Source: Lachnospiraceae bacterium (GTDB taxonomy: Bacteria; Bacillota_A; Clostridia; Lachnospirales; Lachnospiraceae). From it: a DNA stretch of 41,818 nt. Where the stretch lies: assembly GCA_004556565.1 (NCBI GenBank), contig SFGN01000021.1, positions 1 through 41,818 of the forward strand, given 5' to 3'. The notes under the pieces were generated by a model. The model saw only the letters and a program-made list of their open reading frames with translations, was not told where the DNA came from and did not search any database. Positions 6,583 to 15,380 of this stretch are shown piece by piece. Each line of letters begins with the position of its first letter. Within the stretch, counting starts at the first letter, position 1. The position numbers and the translations under genes were made by a program.

Positions 6583-7770
6583 ATGGAGAACAAAGAACAA
6601 AATGAACAACAAACACCCATATGTGAATTTATCAATAAAATATTATCGGAATATATTGATTATTTTTCCATTGAAATCATTTTCAAATTATATGTAATAT
6701 ATTCCTATAATGCAGGTAAAAAAAATAAGGAAATTTTATCTTCACTAGATACCTTCTCTCAAAAACCCTGTATTAAAAGAAGAAATGAACCTAATGAAGT
6801 TGAGACATGTAAAAGAATATATCATAGAGCAGACCAAAAAAAATTAAAACGCCTACAAAAGTGTCAACTTATTCCTCAACTTTATTCTGAAATTAAATGT
6901 AACAATTTTGTTCATGCGGTAGTTTCAAAATATCCTTATCCATATATTATAGGATTTCCTTATAAAAATTGGACTCCGGAAATAATGTATAACTATATAT
7001 ATTTATATTTTAAATTTTTCGATGTTTCCGAAAATGAAGATATTAAACTACTTAATATAAATACAATTCGTAATGAATTACTTTATCCTACAAAATACAA
7101 AAGGATTATGCCCTATTACTCCTTAGACAGCATCTTGCAATATTTTATTCAATATAAAACGCCCGTAGATTTTTATTACATCTATTTAAAAAAAGAAAAA
7201 TATAAAATCTCACCAAAAGACAAAATAGCCCCACACAAAAAGCATAGATATAATAGAACCTCTTTTTCAACTTTAATAGATTTAACCGAAACCTGGACAA
7301 CACATATTACTAATTCTTATTCATATAATAATGATGATCCTAGCTTTGATTTACAACATATCCTAAAATTATATTACAAAGAAGCCACTGAAATAAGTAA
7401 AGCAAGATGGCATTCTAAACCTTACCATATTGTATTTCTAATTCAACATTCGAATTATAGAAAAGAATGGCAAAAATATGATGAAGACTTAATGGAAATA
7501 CCCAAATATTCATTGATTAGATTTGCCAATTGGGATACTTTAGAAGAAAAACTCGATATCATAAATAAAAGGTATCAAAAACTAAAAAAGAAAAAATCTG
7601 TAAATTCTTTTGTCTTTAAAAGATTTGATACTCTTAAATCAAACATACAAAAGGTCAAAAAAATATGCATTGAATTATCTGAACTGAATTTAGAATCACG
7701 GGAAAATATGCCAGAATATATCCAAGAATTCAAAAAAATTCTCAATAAACTTGATGACAATACTCATTAA
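6583..7770 (+). CDS. A+T-rich orphan gene, 395 aa, unknown function
   Basis: This is the only protein gene in the window on the plus strand. The ATG at 6583 follows GGAGGAG at good spacing; a longer frame from 6529 begins in the promoter and was rejected. The protein is rich in Lys, Tyr, Ile and Asn, has no signal peptide or clear membrane helix, and ends in a Lys/Glu-rich helical or coiled-coil region (about 310-390). No catalytic motif I know is present. The A+T content is far above that of ppdK next door, which indicates recent acquisition. It has its own near-consensus promoter and a perfect terminator, so it is an autonomous cargo gene. Such lone genes on elements are often defence or toxin genes, but nothing in the sequence proves that. 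Confidence 0.85.
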   Translation: MENKEQNEQQTPICEFINKILSEYIDYFSIEIIFKLYVIYSYNAGKKNKEILSSLDTFSQKPCIKRRNEPNEVETCKRIYHRADQKKLKRLQKCQLIPQLYSEIKCNNFVHAVVSKYPYPYIIGFPYKNWTPEIMYNYIYLYFKFFDVSENEDIKLLNINTIRNELLYPTKYKRIMPYYSLDSILQYFIQYKTPVDFYYIYLKKEKYKISPKDKIAPHKKHRYNRTSFSTLIDLTETWTTHITNSYSYNNDDPSFDLQHILKLYYKEATEISKARWHSKPYHIVFLIQHSNYRKEWQKYDEDLMEIPKYSLIRFANWDTLEEKLDIINKRYQKLKKKKSVNSFVFKRFDTLKSNIQKVKKICIELSELNLESRENMPEYIQEFKKILNKLDDNTH

Positions 7771-7806
7771 AAAACCCCTTACGCCAATCATAGCGTAAGG
7801 GGTTTT
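7771..7806. terminator. Bidirectional terminator between the orphan gene and ppdK
   Basis: A perfect 14-bp stem, AAAACCCCTTACGC (7771-7784) with GCGTAAGGGGTTTT (7793-7806), has an 8-nt loop. T-runs flank it on both strands, longest on the minus strand. It sits between two convergent genes and serves both. Confidence 0.9.
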
Positions 7807-7850
7807 CTTTATAAGCTAATTAATTTCTTATACCTATCACCAGCGGTGCA

Positions 7851-10478
7851 TTACTTCTGGCTAATAGCAGCCTGTGCTGCTGCCAGTCTTGCGATCGGTA
7901 CACGGAACGGTGAGCAGGATACATAATCCAGTCCGATCTTATGGCAGAACTCAACGGAAGACGGATCTCCGCCGTGCTCGCCGCAGATACCTACATGCAG
8001 ATTCGGGTTAACCGGCTTACCGAGTTTGATTGCCAGTTCCATAAGCTTGCCTACGCCTGTCTGGTCAAGTTTTGCAAACGGATCGTTCTCAAAAATCTTA
8101 GCATCATAGTAACCACCAAGGAATTTGCCTGCATCATCACGAGAGAATCCGAAGGTCATCTGTGTCAGGTCGTTTGTACCAAAACAGAAGAAGTCAGCTT
8201 CTTTTGCAATCTCATCTGCTGTAAGGGCTGCTCTCGGGATCTCAATCATCGTACCTACTTCATACTTCAGTTCGACGCCAGCTTCTTTGATTTCTGCATC
8301 TGCTGTATCAACAACAACTTTCTTTACGAACTTAAGCTCTTTATAATCTCCTACAAGCGGGATCATAATTTCCGGTTTTACTGTCCAGTCAGGATGTGCC
8401 TTCTGAACATTGATTGCTGCACGGATAACAGCCTTTGTCTGCATCCTTGCGATTTCCGGATAAGTAACTGCCAGACGGCATCCGCGATGTCCCATCATCG
8501 GGTTAAATTCATGCAGGCTGTCGATAATTGTCTTAATTTCTTCTACTGATTTGCCCTGAGCTTCCGCAAGTTTCTTAATGTCCTCATCCTCTGTAGGAAC
8601 GAACTCATGAAGCGGCGGGTCAAGGAAACGGATAGTAACCGGATTTCCTTCAAGTGCCTCGTACAATGCTTCAAAGTCTCCCTGCTGATATGGAAGGATT
8701 TTTTCCAGCGCAACTTCTCTTTCTTCTACTGTATCTGCACAGATCATCTCGCGGAACGCGGCGATTCTGTTTTCGTCAAAGAACATATGCTCTGTACGGC
8801 AAAGACCGATACCTTCTGCTCCGAGCTCGCGTGCTTTCTTAGCATCAGCCGGTGTGTCTGCATTTGTGCGGACCTTCAGTGTCCTGAACTTGTCAGCCCA
8901 AGCCATGATTCTTCCGAACTCACCTGCGATCTTCGCATCAACGGTCGGGATAATTCCGTCATAGATATTACCTGTTGTTCCGTCGATGGAAATCGGGTCA
9001 CCTTCATGATATTCTTTTCCTGCAAGAGTAAATCTCTTGTTCTCTTCATCCATAGCGATATCGCCGCATCCGGATACACAGCAGGTACCCATACCACGTG
9101 CAACTACTGCAGCATGTGATGTCATACCGCCGCGGACTGTCAGGATACCCTGAGCAGATTTCATACCTGTAATATCTTCCGGTGATGTCTCCAGACGTAC
9201 CAGAACAACTTTCTCTCCTCTTTCAGCCCATGCAACCGCATCCTCTGCGGAAAATACGATCTTACCGCATGCAGCACCCGGAGAAGCTCCAAGACCTTTT
9301 CCTGCCGGAACAGCCGCCTTCAAAGCATCTGCGTCAAACTGTGGATGAAGCAGTGTATCAAGGTTACGCGGTTCAATCATCGCAACTGCCTCTTCTTCTG
9401 TCCTCATGCCTTCATCTACAAGATCACATGCGATCTTCAGAGCTGCCTGAGCAGTTCTCTTACCATTACGGGTCTGAAGCATGTAAAGCTTTCTATCCTG
9501 AATTGTAAACTCCATATCCTGCATATCTCTGTAGTGATTTTCCAGAGTCTCACATACCTGTGTGAATTGTTCAAATACTTCCGGCATAACGTCCTTCAAT
9601 GCGGAAATCGGCTGCGGTGTACGTACACCGGCAACTACGTCCTCGCCCTGTGCATTGATAAGGAACTCGCCCATAAGCTTCTTCTCGCCTGTTGCAGGAT
9701 CACGTGTAAATGCAACACCGGTACCGGACTGATCTGACCAGTTACCAAATGCCATCTCCTGTACGTTAACTGCTGTTCCCCATGAGTACGGGATATCATT
9801 ATCGCGGCGGTAAACATTCGCACGCGGGTTGTCCCATGAACGGAATACCGCTTTTACAGCTCCCATAAGCTGTTCCTTCGGATCATCCGGGAAATCAGCA
9901 CCGATTTTGCTCTTATATTCTGCTTTAAACTGATTTGCAAGTTCTTTTAAATCTTCTGCCGTAAGATCAACGTCCTGTGTGACACCTCTAGCCTCTTTCA
10001 TCTGGTCAATCAGTACTTCAAAATACTTCTTGCCGACTTCCATAACTACATCTGAATACATCTGGATAAATCTTCTGTAGCAGTCACGCGCCCATCTTTC
10101 ATTTCCTGTCTTTTTCGCAACGACCTCTACCACTTCTTCGTTCAATCCAAGATTCAGAATGGTATCCATCATACCCGGCATAGAAGCTCTTGCACCGGAG
10201 CGGACAGAAACAAGCAGCGGATTCTCAAGATCACCAAACTTCTTGCCTGTAACTTTTTCCATTTTGTCAATAGCTTCCATAATCTGGCCCATGATCTCAT
10301 CATTAATCATTCTGCCATCTTCATAATACTGGGTGCAGGCTTCCGTTGTGATTGTAAATCCCTGTGGTACCGGAAGACCCAGATTTGTCATCTCGGCAAG
10401 ATTGGCACCTTTTCCCCCCAGCAGGTTTCTCATGGTTGCGTTGCCTTCCGTAAACATATAAACCCATTTTGTTGCCAT
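7851..10478 (-). CDS. ppdK: Pyruvate, phosphate dikinase, 875 aa
   Basis: This enzyme interconverts pyruvate, ATP and phosphate with phosphoenolpyruvate, AMP and PPi. In anaerobic clostridia it works in glycolysis and the PEP-pyruvate node in the cytosol. The N-terminal nucleotide-binding domain starts with LLGGKGANLAEM. The central domain carries the phospho-histidine in GGMTSHAAVVARG (near residue 455). The C-terminal PEP/pyruvate barrel holds GICGEHGGDP with the catalytic Cys near 831. The length matches the clostridial PPDK (about 874 residues). The start at 10478 follows AGGAGG at 10 nt; a longer frame to 10529 runs into the promoter region. A promoter (10535-10563) lies upstream. Confidence 0.97.
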   Translation of the reverse strand: MATKWVYMFTEGNATMRNLLGGKGANLAEMTNLGLPVPQGFTITTEACTQYYEDGRMINDEIMGQIMEAIDKMEKVTGKKFGDLENPLLVSVRSGARASMPGMMDTILNLGLNEEVVEVVAKKTGNERWARDCYRRFIQMYSDVVMEVGKKYFEVLIDQMKEARGVTQDVDLTAEDLKELANQFKAEYKSKIGADFPDDPKEQLMGAVKAVFRSWDNPRANVYRRDNDIPYSWGTAVNVQEMAFGNWSDQSGTGVAFTRDPATGEKKLMGEFLINAQGEDVVAGVRTPQPISALKDVMPEVFEQFTQVCETLENHYRDMQDMEFTIQDRKLYMLQTRNGKRTAQAALKIACDLVDEGMRTEEEAVAMIEPRNLDTLLHPQFDADALKAAVPAGKGLGASPGAACGKIVFSAEDAVAWAERGEKVVLVRLETSPEDITGMKSAQGILTVRGGMTSHAAVVARGMGTCCVSGCGDIAMDEENKRFTLAGKEYHEGDPISIDGTTGNIYDGIIPTVDAKIAGEFGRIMAWADKFRTLKVRTNADTPADAKKARELGAEGIGLCRTEHMFFDENRIAAFREMICADTVEEREVALEKILPYQQGDFEALYEALEGNPVTIRFLDPPLHEFVPTEDEDIKKLAEAQGKSVEEIKTIIDSLHEFNPMMGHRGCRLAVTYPEIARMQTKAVIRAAINVQKAHPDWTVKPEIMIPLVGDYKELKFVKKVVVDTADAEIKEAGVELKYEVGTMIEIPRAALTADEIAKEADFFCFGTNDLTQMTFGFSRDDAGKFLGGYYDAKIFENDPFAKLDQTGVGKLMELAIKLGKPVNPNLHVGICGEHGGDPSSVEFCHKIGLDYVSCSPFRVPIARLAAAQAAISQK

Positions 10479-10534
10479 GTTCCAATGACCTCCTAAAAAA
10501 AATTTGCAAATAAATATACTAATCCGCATATAAT

Positions 10535-10563
10535 ATTCTAATGGTTTTAGTACAGAACGTCAA
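10535..10563 (-). promoter_or_regulatory. Sigma-A promoter of ppdK
   Basis: Read on the minus strand: TTGACG (10563-10558), 17 bp, TAGAAT (10540-10535), about 57 nt before the ppdK ATG. No riboswitch-like structure is seen in the leader. Confidence 0.65.
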
Positions 10564-10618
10564 GGCTTTATGAGTAAATATTACCAATAAGTTGCTAAAT
10601 ATTACGTTATTTTTTTAA

Positions 10619-12109
10619 CTATTGAACAAATTTTTCACATTTTCGGAAGTCATAAAGATAAAATGCTCTGTATCCTTTCACTGCCTCATAGAGATCCGCT
10701 TTGCTGACAACTTCCCACGGTGCATGCATATTAAGGACAGCGATCCCGCAGTCGATCACCTGCATTCCGTATTCAGCCATAATATAAGCGATGGTTCCGC
10801 CGCCGCCTTTGTCCACAGCCCCCAGTTCTGCAGTCTGGAAAACCACACTGCTGTCATCCATCAGCCTCCTCAATTGTGCAATGAACTCCGGATTCGCATC
10901 ATTACCTCCGGTTTTTCCGCCGCTTCCGCTGTATTTGTTAAAAACAATTCCTCCGCCCAGGTAAGCCGCATTCTTTTTTTCAAAATACTTGTCAAACATG
11001 GGGTCGTAAGCTGCGCTTACATCAGCCGACAGCATCCGGGAATTTAACAGACTGCGGCGGATCAGAATATCCAGAGGCTCATGCCTGCCGTACTCTCTTT
11101 TTCTGTTCTGCCCGGACAGCGGACGTTCAGGATACCCGAAGGATATGCGGTCCGGTTCTCTGGTTTCATAACCTTTCTTCCAGTTAAAAACAACTTCCGC
11201 CGCCGCATTTTCAAAAAACCGGGAATGCATTCCTGTAGCCCCGCGGCTCCCCGTTTCCTCCTTATCCACCAACAGGCAGACCGCTGTTCTGAAAGGTTTC
11301 TCTTTTATTCCGAGTAACGCTTCAAGCGCCGCAAATGCACAGCTTCTGTCATCGTGCCCATATCCGATGATCATGCTTCTGTCAAGGCCGCAGTCTTTTG
11401 CCTTCCCCGCCGGAACCACTTCCAGCTCTGCCGAAAGAAAATCTTCCTCATTAATCTGATACTGCTCAAGCAGCAGTCTGAGGATGGCATCTTTCACATT
11501 TCCCCCGGGTAACGGCCGATTGCCCACAAGCAGATCCATTTTCTCGGCATCAACAAAATCTTTCACTTTCTTATCATTAATTTCTTTCCCCAGATGAGGC
11601 AGCAAGTCTGAAATCACAAATACCGGCCCGTCCTCTTCTTCCTGTATCCGGATTTGTGTTTCATCTTTTTTTACAACAATGCCGCGCAAGGCAAGCGGAA
11701 GGGCAAGCCACTGATATTTTTTAATTCCGCCGTAATAATGAGTATCCATATAAACCATGTCATCCTGTTCGTAAAGCGGCATTTGCTTGATATCAAGCCG
11801 CGGCGAGTCTATATGTGCCCCGATGATATTCATGCCGTTTTCCGGAGGTTCTTCTCCGATATAAAACAATGCGACTGATTTCGACATATGCTCCGCATAC
11901 ACCTTATCTCCCGGCTTCAGACCCTTTCCCGACTGGATTATCTGCTTCAGCGGACGGTAGCCGGCTTTTTCTGCCATGCTTACTACCTGTTTGGCACACT
12001 CTCTTTCTGTTTTTCCCGCATCAAGAAAACGGCGGTAAAAAGAACATAACTCTTCTGCCGCCGCCAATTCCTCTTTATTTAACTCTTTCCATGCATTTCT
12101 TCGTTCCAT
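10619..12109 (-). CDS. M18 family aminopeptidase, 496 aa (copy 1)
   Basis: This is a cytosolic zinc aminopeptidase of the aspartyl-aminopeptidase/ApeA type, removing N-terminal residues from peptides. Family landmarks are present in order: GAHIDSPRLD (first metal His and Asp), VDKEETGSRGATG (catalytic and metal Glu), the SAAYDPMF segment, and the C-terminal NMHAPWE motif with its metal His. It starts at 12109 with AAGGAGAAGGG upstream. A second M18 gene lies 160 bp upstream on the same strand; the two are clearly paralogues, with this copy about 40 residues longer, partly through an insertion near residues 310-335. The paralogues may differ in N-terminal residue preference. Confidence 0.92.
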   Translation of the reverse strand: MERRNAWKELNKEELAAAEELCSFYRRFLDAGKTERECAKQVVSMAEKAGYRPLKQIIQSGKGLKPGDKVYAEHMSKSVALFYIGEEPPENGMNIIGAHIDSPRLDIKQMPLYEQDDMVYMDTHYYGGIKKYQWLALPLALRGIVVKKDETQIRIQEEEDGPVFVISDLLPHLGKEINDKKVKDFVDAEKMDLLVGNRPLPGGNVKDAILRLLLEQYQINEEDFLSAELEVVPAGKAKDCGLDRSMIIGYGHDDRSCAFAALEALLGIKEKPFRTAVCLLVDKEETGSRGATGMHSRFFENAAAEVVFNWKKGYETREPDRISFGYPERPLSGQNRKREYGRHEPLDILIRRSLLNSRMLSADVSAAYDPMFDKYFEKKNAAYLGGGIVFNKYSGSGGKTGGNDANPEFIAQLRRLMDDSSVVFQTAELGAVDKGGGGTIAYIMAEYGMQVIDCGIAVLNMHAPWEVVSKADLYEAVKGYRAFYLYDFRKCEKFVQ

Positions 12110-12257
12110 ACTGTTTCCCTTCTCCTGTATTTATGACAAATTCAAACAGGTATTCCATTTCCGGCCTGCTGACACCTGACATGGCACAGACCCGATGGAC
12201 AAATTTTTCTATGTTAAATGTTTCGTAAACAGTATGGACAGATTCTATTGAAATCAT
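12075..12257 (-). CDS. Possible 60-aa ORF between the two aminopeptidase genes
   Basis: An open frame fills the gap between the two M18 genes and overlaps the start of copy 1 by 35 nt in another frame. It begins MISIESVHTVYE and shows no recognisable family, no strong ribosome-binding site and no hydrophobic segment. It may be a small cistron or simply an open spacer; the latter is at least as likely. Confidence 0.2.
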   Translation of the reverse strand: MISIESVHTVYETFNIEKFVHRVCAMSGVSRPEMEYLFEFVINTGEGKQYGTKKCMERVK

Positions 12258-12269
12258 GTACGAATAGTT

Positions 12270-13640
12270 TTATTTCATATCTTTAAGAAATGCCGCATAT
12301 CCACGGTACGCCTCATAAACATCTGCTTTGCTTGAAATCTCCCAGGGTGCGTGCATACAGAGAATTGCAACTCCTCCATCTATCACTTCCATCCCGTACA
12401 TTGCCAGGATATAGGCGATAGTCCCGCCGCCGCCGGCATCAACTTTCCCCAGCTCCGCCATCTGGAACTGCACATTGTTATCGTCAAACACTTTTCTGAT
12501 TTTTGCAATATATTCCGCATTCGCATCATTTGAGCCGCTTTTTCCTTTTGACCCTGTATGTTTGCAGAAAACAGGCCCTTTTCCGAAATAGCAGGAAGAA
12601 TTTCTGTTATACACTTCTCCGTACATTGGATCATAGGCGGCACTTACATCGGAAGAAATCATCGTAGAATGTGCAAGTGCACGTCGCAGCTTCAGTTCTG
12701 AATAACCTCCTAATTTTTCATACAGCTCTGCCACTGCATTCTCGAAAAATCTGGAGCGCATTCCGGTTGCTCCGACACTTCCGATTTCCTCTTTATCTAC
12801 CAGAATGCAGCATGCAGTCCTGGTCAGTTCTCCCGCATCCAGCATTGCTGCAAGGGACGTATATGCACAGATTCTGTCATCCTGTCCGTAAGCCATGATC
12901 ATGCTCCTGTCAAGTCCGCAGTCACGGGCTTTTCCTGCCGGGACTACTTCCAGCTCCGCAGACATCAGATCTTCTTTTTCAATATGGTAGGTCTCTTTTA
13001 AAATCTCAAGAATCTTTGCAGCAGCCTGATCCTTTTCCTCGCCCTCCAGAGGACGATTGCCGATCAAGATATCAAGATTCTCTCCTTCCACAACTTTTGC
13101 GGCATTTTTCTCCATCTGCCCGGAGGAAAGATGGATAAGAAGGTCTGTCACCGCAAATACCGGGTCCTCCTCTTTATCACCTATTGAAATAATCTCCTTC
13201 GTCCCGTCTTTGCGCACGACTACGCCATGGATTCCAAGCGGCACTGTAACCCACTGATATTTTTTGATTCCCCCATAATAATGAGTATCAAAATATGCAA
13301 ACCCACTGTCTTCATAAAGCGGATTCTGCTTCAAATCAAGACGTGGGGAATCAATATGCGCTCCAAGTATATTCATACCGTTTTCAAGCGGCTCGGTGCC
13401 AATCTGGAACATGACGATAGATTTTCCCATCCAGACTTCATACACTTTATCTCCCGGATGTAATGTGTCAACCGTATCCATATTTTTATATCCGGCTGCC
13501 TCTGCCTGTCTTACGATCTCAGTGATACATTCACGTTCTGTTTTTCCCGCATCCAGAAATGCTTTGTAATTCTCATTCAGTGTTTCAAGCTTTTCTAAAT
13601 CTTCAGCTTTATATGTAAGCCACAAGTTCTTGTTTTCCAT
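12270..13640 (-). CDS. M18 family aminopeptidase, 456 aa (copy 2)
   Basis: This is a zinc aminopeptidase of the same family as the neighbour downstream. GAHIDSPRLD, the DTHYYGG segment, VDKEEIGSVGATG and CMHAPWE are all intact, so it should be active. It starts at 13640 with GGAGG close upstream. The length is near the usual size for bacterial M18 enzymes (about 430-460). The tandem pair probably arose by duplication; their order and strand agree with co-expression, although a 160-bp spacer separates them. Peptides are a major carbon and nitrogen source for such gut clostridia, which gives a plausible role. Confidence 0.93.
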   Translation of the reverse strand: MENKNLWLTYKAEDLEKLETLNENYKAFLDAGKTERECITEIVRQAEAAGYKNMDTVDTLHPGDKVYEVWMGKSIVMFQIGTEPLENGMNILGAHIDSPRLDLKQNPLYEDSGFAYFDTHYYGGIKKYQWVTVPLGIHGVVVRKDGTKEIISIGDKEEDPVFAVTDLLIHLSSGQMEKNAAKVVEGENLDILIGNRPLEGEEKDQAAAKILEILKETYHIEKEDLMSAELEVVPAGKARDCGLDRSMIMAYGQDDRICAYTSLAAMLDAGELTRTACCILVDKEEIGSVGATGMRSRFFENAVAELYEKLGGYSELKLRRALAHSTMISSDVSAAYDPMYGEVYNRNSSCYFGKGPVFCKHTGSKGKSGSNDANAEYIAKIRKVFDDNNVQFQMAELGKVDAGGGGTIAYILAMYGMEVIDGGVAILCMHAPWEISSKADVYEAYRGYAAFLKDMK

Positions 13641-13731
13641 AGAGTTTCCTCCTTTTTCAGTTTTTCTATATCCGGGAATGCTCCGGCATTTTCCCCTGCA
13701 TCACATTACCGATTATCTTTCCATATATATT

Positions 13732-13775
13732 TCGGGGATGAAACCAGAATTTTTATCTTCTCCGCCCATCCCCGA
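13732..13775. terminator. Hairpin downstream of glyS
   Basis: A perfect 9-bp stem, TCGGGGATG (13732-13740) with CATCCCCGA (13767-13775), lies about 120 nt after the glyS stop codon in a 256-bp gap. The loop is long (26 nt) and no clear U-run follows, so terminator function is only possible. Nothing else was recognised in this gap. Confidence 0.35.
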
Positions 13776-13896
13776 ATTCTGTCCGGATGCCGAAGTGACA
13801 CCGGAATATGTTTTTAAATTATCGAAGGGTACACTATGTGCCCGCTTCGCTCATTCTATTATCTTCTCAAGAACGCCAATGTTGTACGTCCGCAAA

Positions 13897-15288
13897 TTAA
13901 AATCTCATCTTATCTTCAAAATATGCTTTCAGATCTTCAATCTTGATTCTTTCCTGCTGCATCGTATCTCTGTCCCGGACAGTTACAGCTCCGTCCGTCT
14001 CTGACTCGAAATCATATGTGACACAGAACGGTGTTCCGATTTCGTCCTGACGGCGGTAACGTTTACCGATATTTCCCCTGTCATCAAATTCGCAGTTGTA
14101 ATACTTTGAAAGCTCTGCGTAAATCTTTTCCGCACCCGCGTTCAGCTTCTTAGAAAGCGGCAGGACACCGATTTTAACCGGTGCAAGTGCCGGATGGAAA
14201 TGAAGCACCGTGCGGACATCTCCGCCCTCCAGCTCTTCCTCATCAAATGCACTGCAAAGGAATGCAAGCACCATACGGTCTGCCCCCAGAGAAGGTTCAA
14301 TTACATACGGGATATATTTTTCTTTCTTTTCATCGTCAAAATATGTCAGATCCTGCTTAGAAACTTCCATATGACGGGAAAGATCGTAATTCGTCCTGTC
14401 AGCGATTCCCCACAGCTCGCCCCATCCGAACGGGAAGAGGAATTCCACATCTGTTGTAGCTTTGCTGTAGAAGGAAAGCTCTTCCGGCTCATGGTCACGG
14501 TATCTGACCTCATCTTCCTTAAGTCCGAGAGAACTCAGCCAGTCAAGGCAGAACTGCTTCCAATATGCAAACCACTCCAGGTCGGTATCCGGCTCACAGA
14601 AAAATTCCAGCTCCATCTGCTCAAACTCTCTTGTCCTGAAAGTGAAGTTGCCCGGCGTGATTTCGTTTCGGAAAGATTTACCGATCTGGGCAATACCAAA
14701 CGGAATTTTCTTTCTGGATGTACGCTGTACATTCTTAAAGTTTACAAAAATTCCCTGCGCTGTCTCCGGTCTCAGATAAACCGTGTTCTTAGCATCCTCC
14801 GTAACCCCCTGGAACGTCTTGAACATCAGATTGAACTGACGGATCTCAGTGAAATTATGCTTTCCGCATGTAGGACACGGAATCTGTTTTTCCTTAATAA
14901 ATGCTTCCATATCTTCCTGTGACCATGCATCAACAGAGCCTTCCAGCTCAATGCCGTTCTCTGCACAATAATCTTCGATCAGTTTATCTGCACGGAAACG
15001 CTCATGGCATTCCTTACAATCCATAAGCGGGTCTGAAAAGCCGCCGAGATGCCCGGATGCAACCCAAGTCTGCGGATTCATCAGAATCGCGCAGTCAACT
15101 CCCACATTGTACGGAGACTCCTGTACAAATTTCTGCCACCAGGCTTTCTTTACGTTGTTTTTCAGTTCCACACCAAGATTACCGTAGTCCCATGTATTTG
15201 CAAGTCCGCCGTAAATCTCTGACCCCGGATAAACAAATCCCCTGGATTTTGCAAGAGCTACGATTTTTTCCATTGTTTTCTCTGCCAT
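13897..15288 (-). CDS. glyS: Glycyl-tRNA synthetase, dimeric class II type, 463 aa
   Basis: It charges tRNA-Gly with glycine. The protein is the single-chain alpha2 class II form rather than the GlyQ/GlyS pair. The N-terminus has the GFVYPGSEIYGGLANTWDYG signature, motif 2 is around FRNEITPGNFTFRTREFEQME, and the C-terminal anticodon-binding domain starts near residue 360. The region around 70-160 holds Cys residues (CKEC, CPTC) as in other bacterial members. The start at 15288 was chosen because GAGAGG lies 9 nt upstream; the frame could extend to 15309. It follows recO by about 90 nt. No T-box leader is visible in that short gap. Confidence 0.96.
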   Translation of the reverse strand: MAEKTMEKIVALAKSRGFVYPGSEIYGGLANTWDYGNLGVELKNNVKKAWWQKFVQESPYNVGVDCAILMNPQTWVASGHLGGFSDPLMDCKECHERFRADKLIEDYCAENGIELEGSVDAWSQEDMEAFIKEKQIPCPTCGKHNFTEIRQFNLMFKTFQGVTEDAKNTVYLRPETAQGIFVNFKNVQRTSRKKIPFGIAQIGKSFRNEITPGNFTFRTREFEQMELEFFCEPDTDLEWFAYWKQFCLDWLSSLGLKEDEVRYRDHEPEELSFYSKATTDVEFLFPFGWGELWGIADRTNYDLSRHMEVSKQDLTYFDDEKKEKYIPYVIEPSLGADRMVLAFLCSAFDEEELEGGDVRTVLHFHPALAPVKIGVLPLSKKLNAGAEKIYAELSKYYNCEFDDRGNIGKRYRRQDEIGTPFCVTYDFESETDGAVTVRDRDTMQQERIKIEDLKAYFEDKMRF

Positions 15289-15380
15289 AGTATGATTCCT
15301 CTCATTCATTAATAATTATTATCATCTTATGATTCATGTCAATTGTTCCTATTATAACGTTTCCGCTCTGATTTGTAAAG

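Larger units (their letters stand above)
1..7770. mobile_element. Integrated accessory element with a large serine recombinase (boundaries not located)
   Basis: The stretch carries a large serine recombinase, a replication-type ATPase, an SSB-like protein, several short unknown genes and an A+T-rich orphan, and abuts ordinary housekeeping genes from ppdK onward. Its base composition is visibly more A+T-rich than the core to the right. The left end lies outside the window. The right end is uncertain: it could lie in the 6232-6582 intergenic region or close to the terminator at 7771-7806. No relaxase, coupling protein or capsid gene is visible, so the type (mobilizable element, phage remnant or satellite) cannot be decided. 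No att repeat was recognised. The region between 1 and 239 holds short inverted repeats (for example ACACC/GGTGT at 72-86) but no gene I can support. Confidence 0.6.

Noticed and set aside
6415..6612. Minus-strand 65-aa frame opposite the orphan-gene promoter
   Set aside because: It lies antisense to a near-perfect promoter and ribosome-binding site and shows no family features or start signal.
7941..8549. Plus-strand 202-aa frame opposite ppdK
   Set aside because: It lies wholly inside a strongly conserved gene on the other strand and has no start signal or family resemblance.
15289..15380. T-box leader before glyS
   Set aside because: Only about 90 nt separate recO and glyS, too short for a T-box, and no specifier loop or antiterminator bulge sequence was seen.
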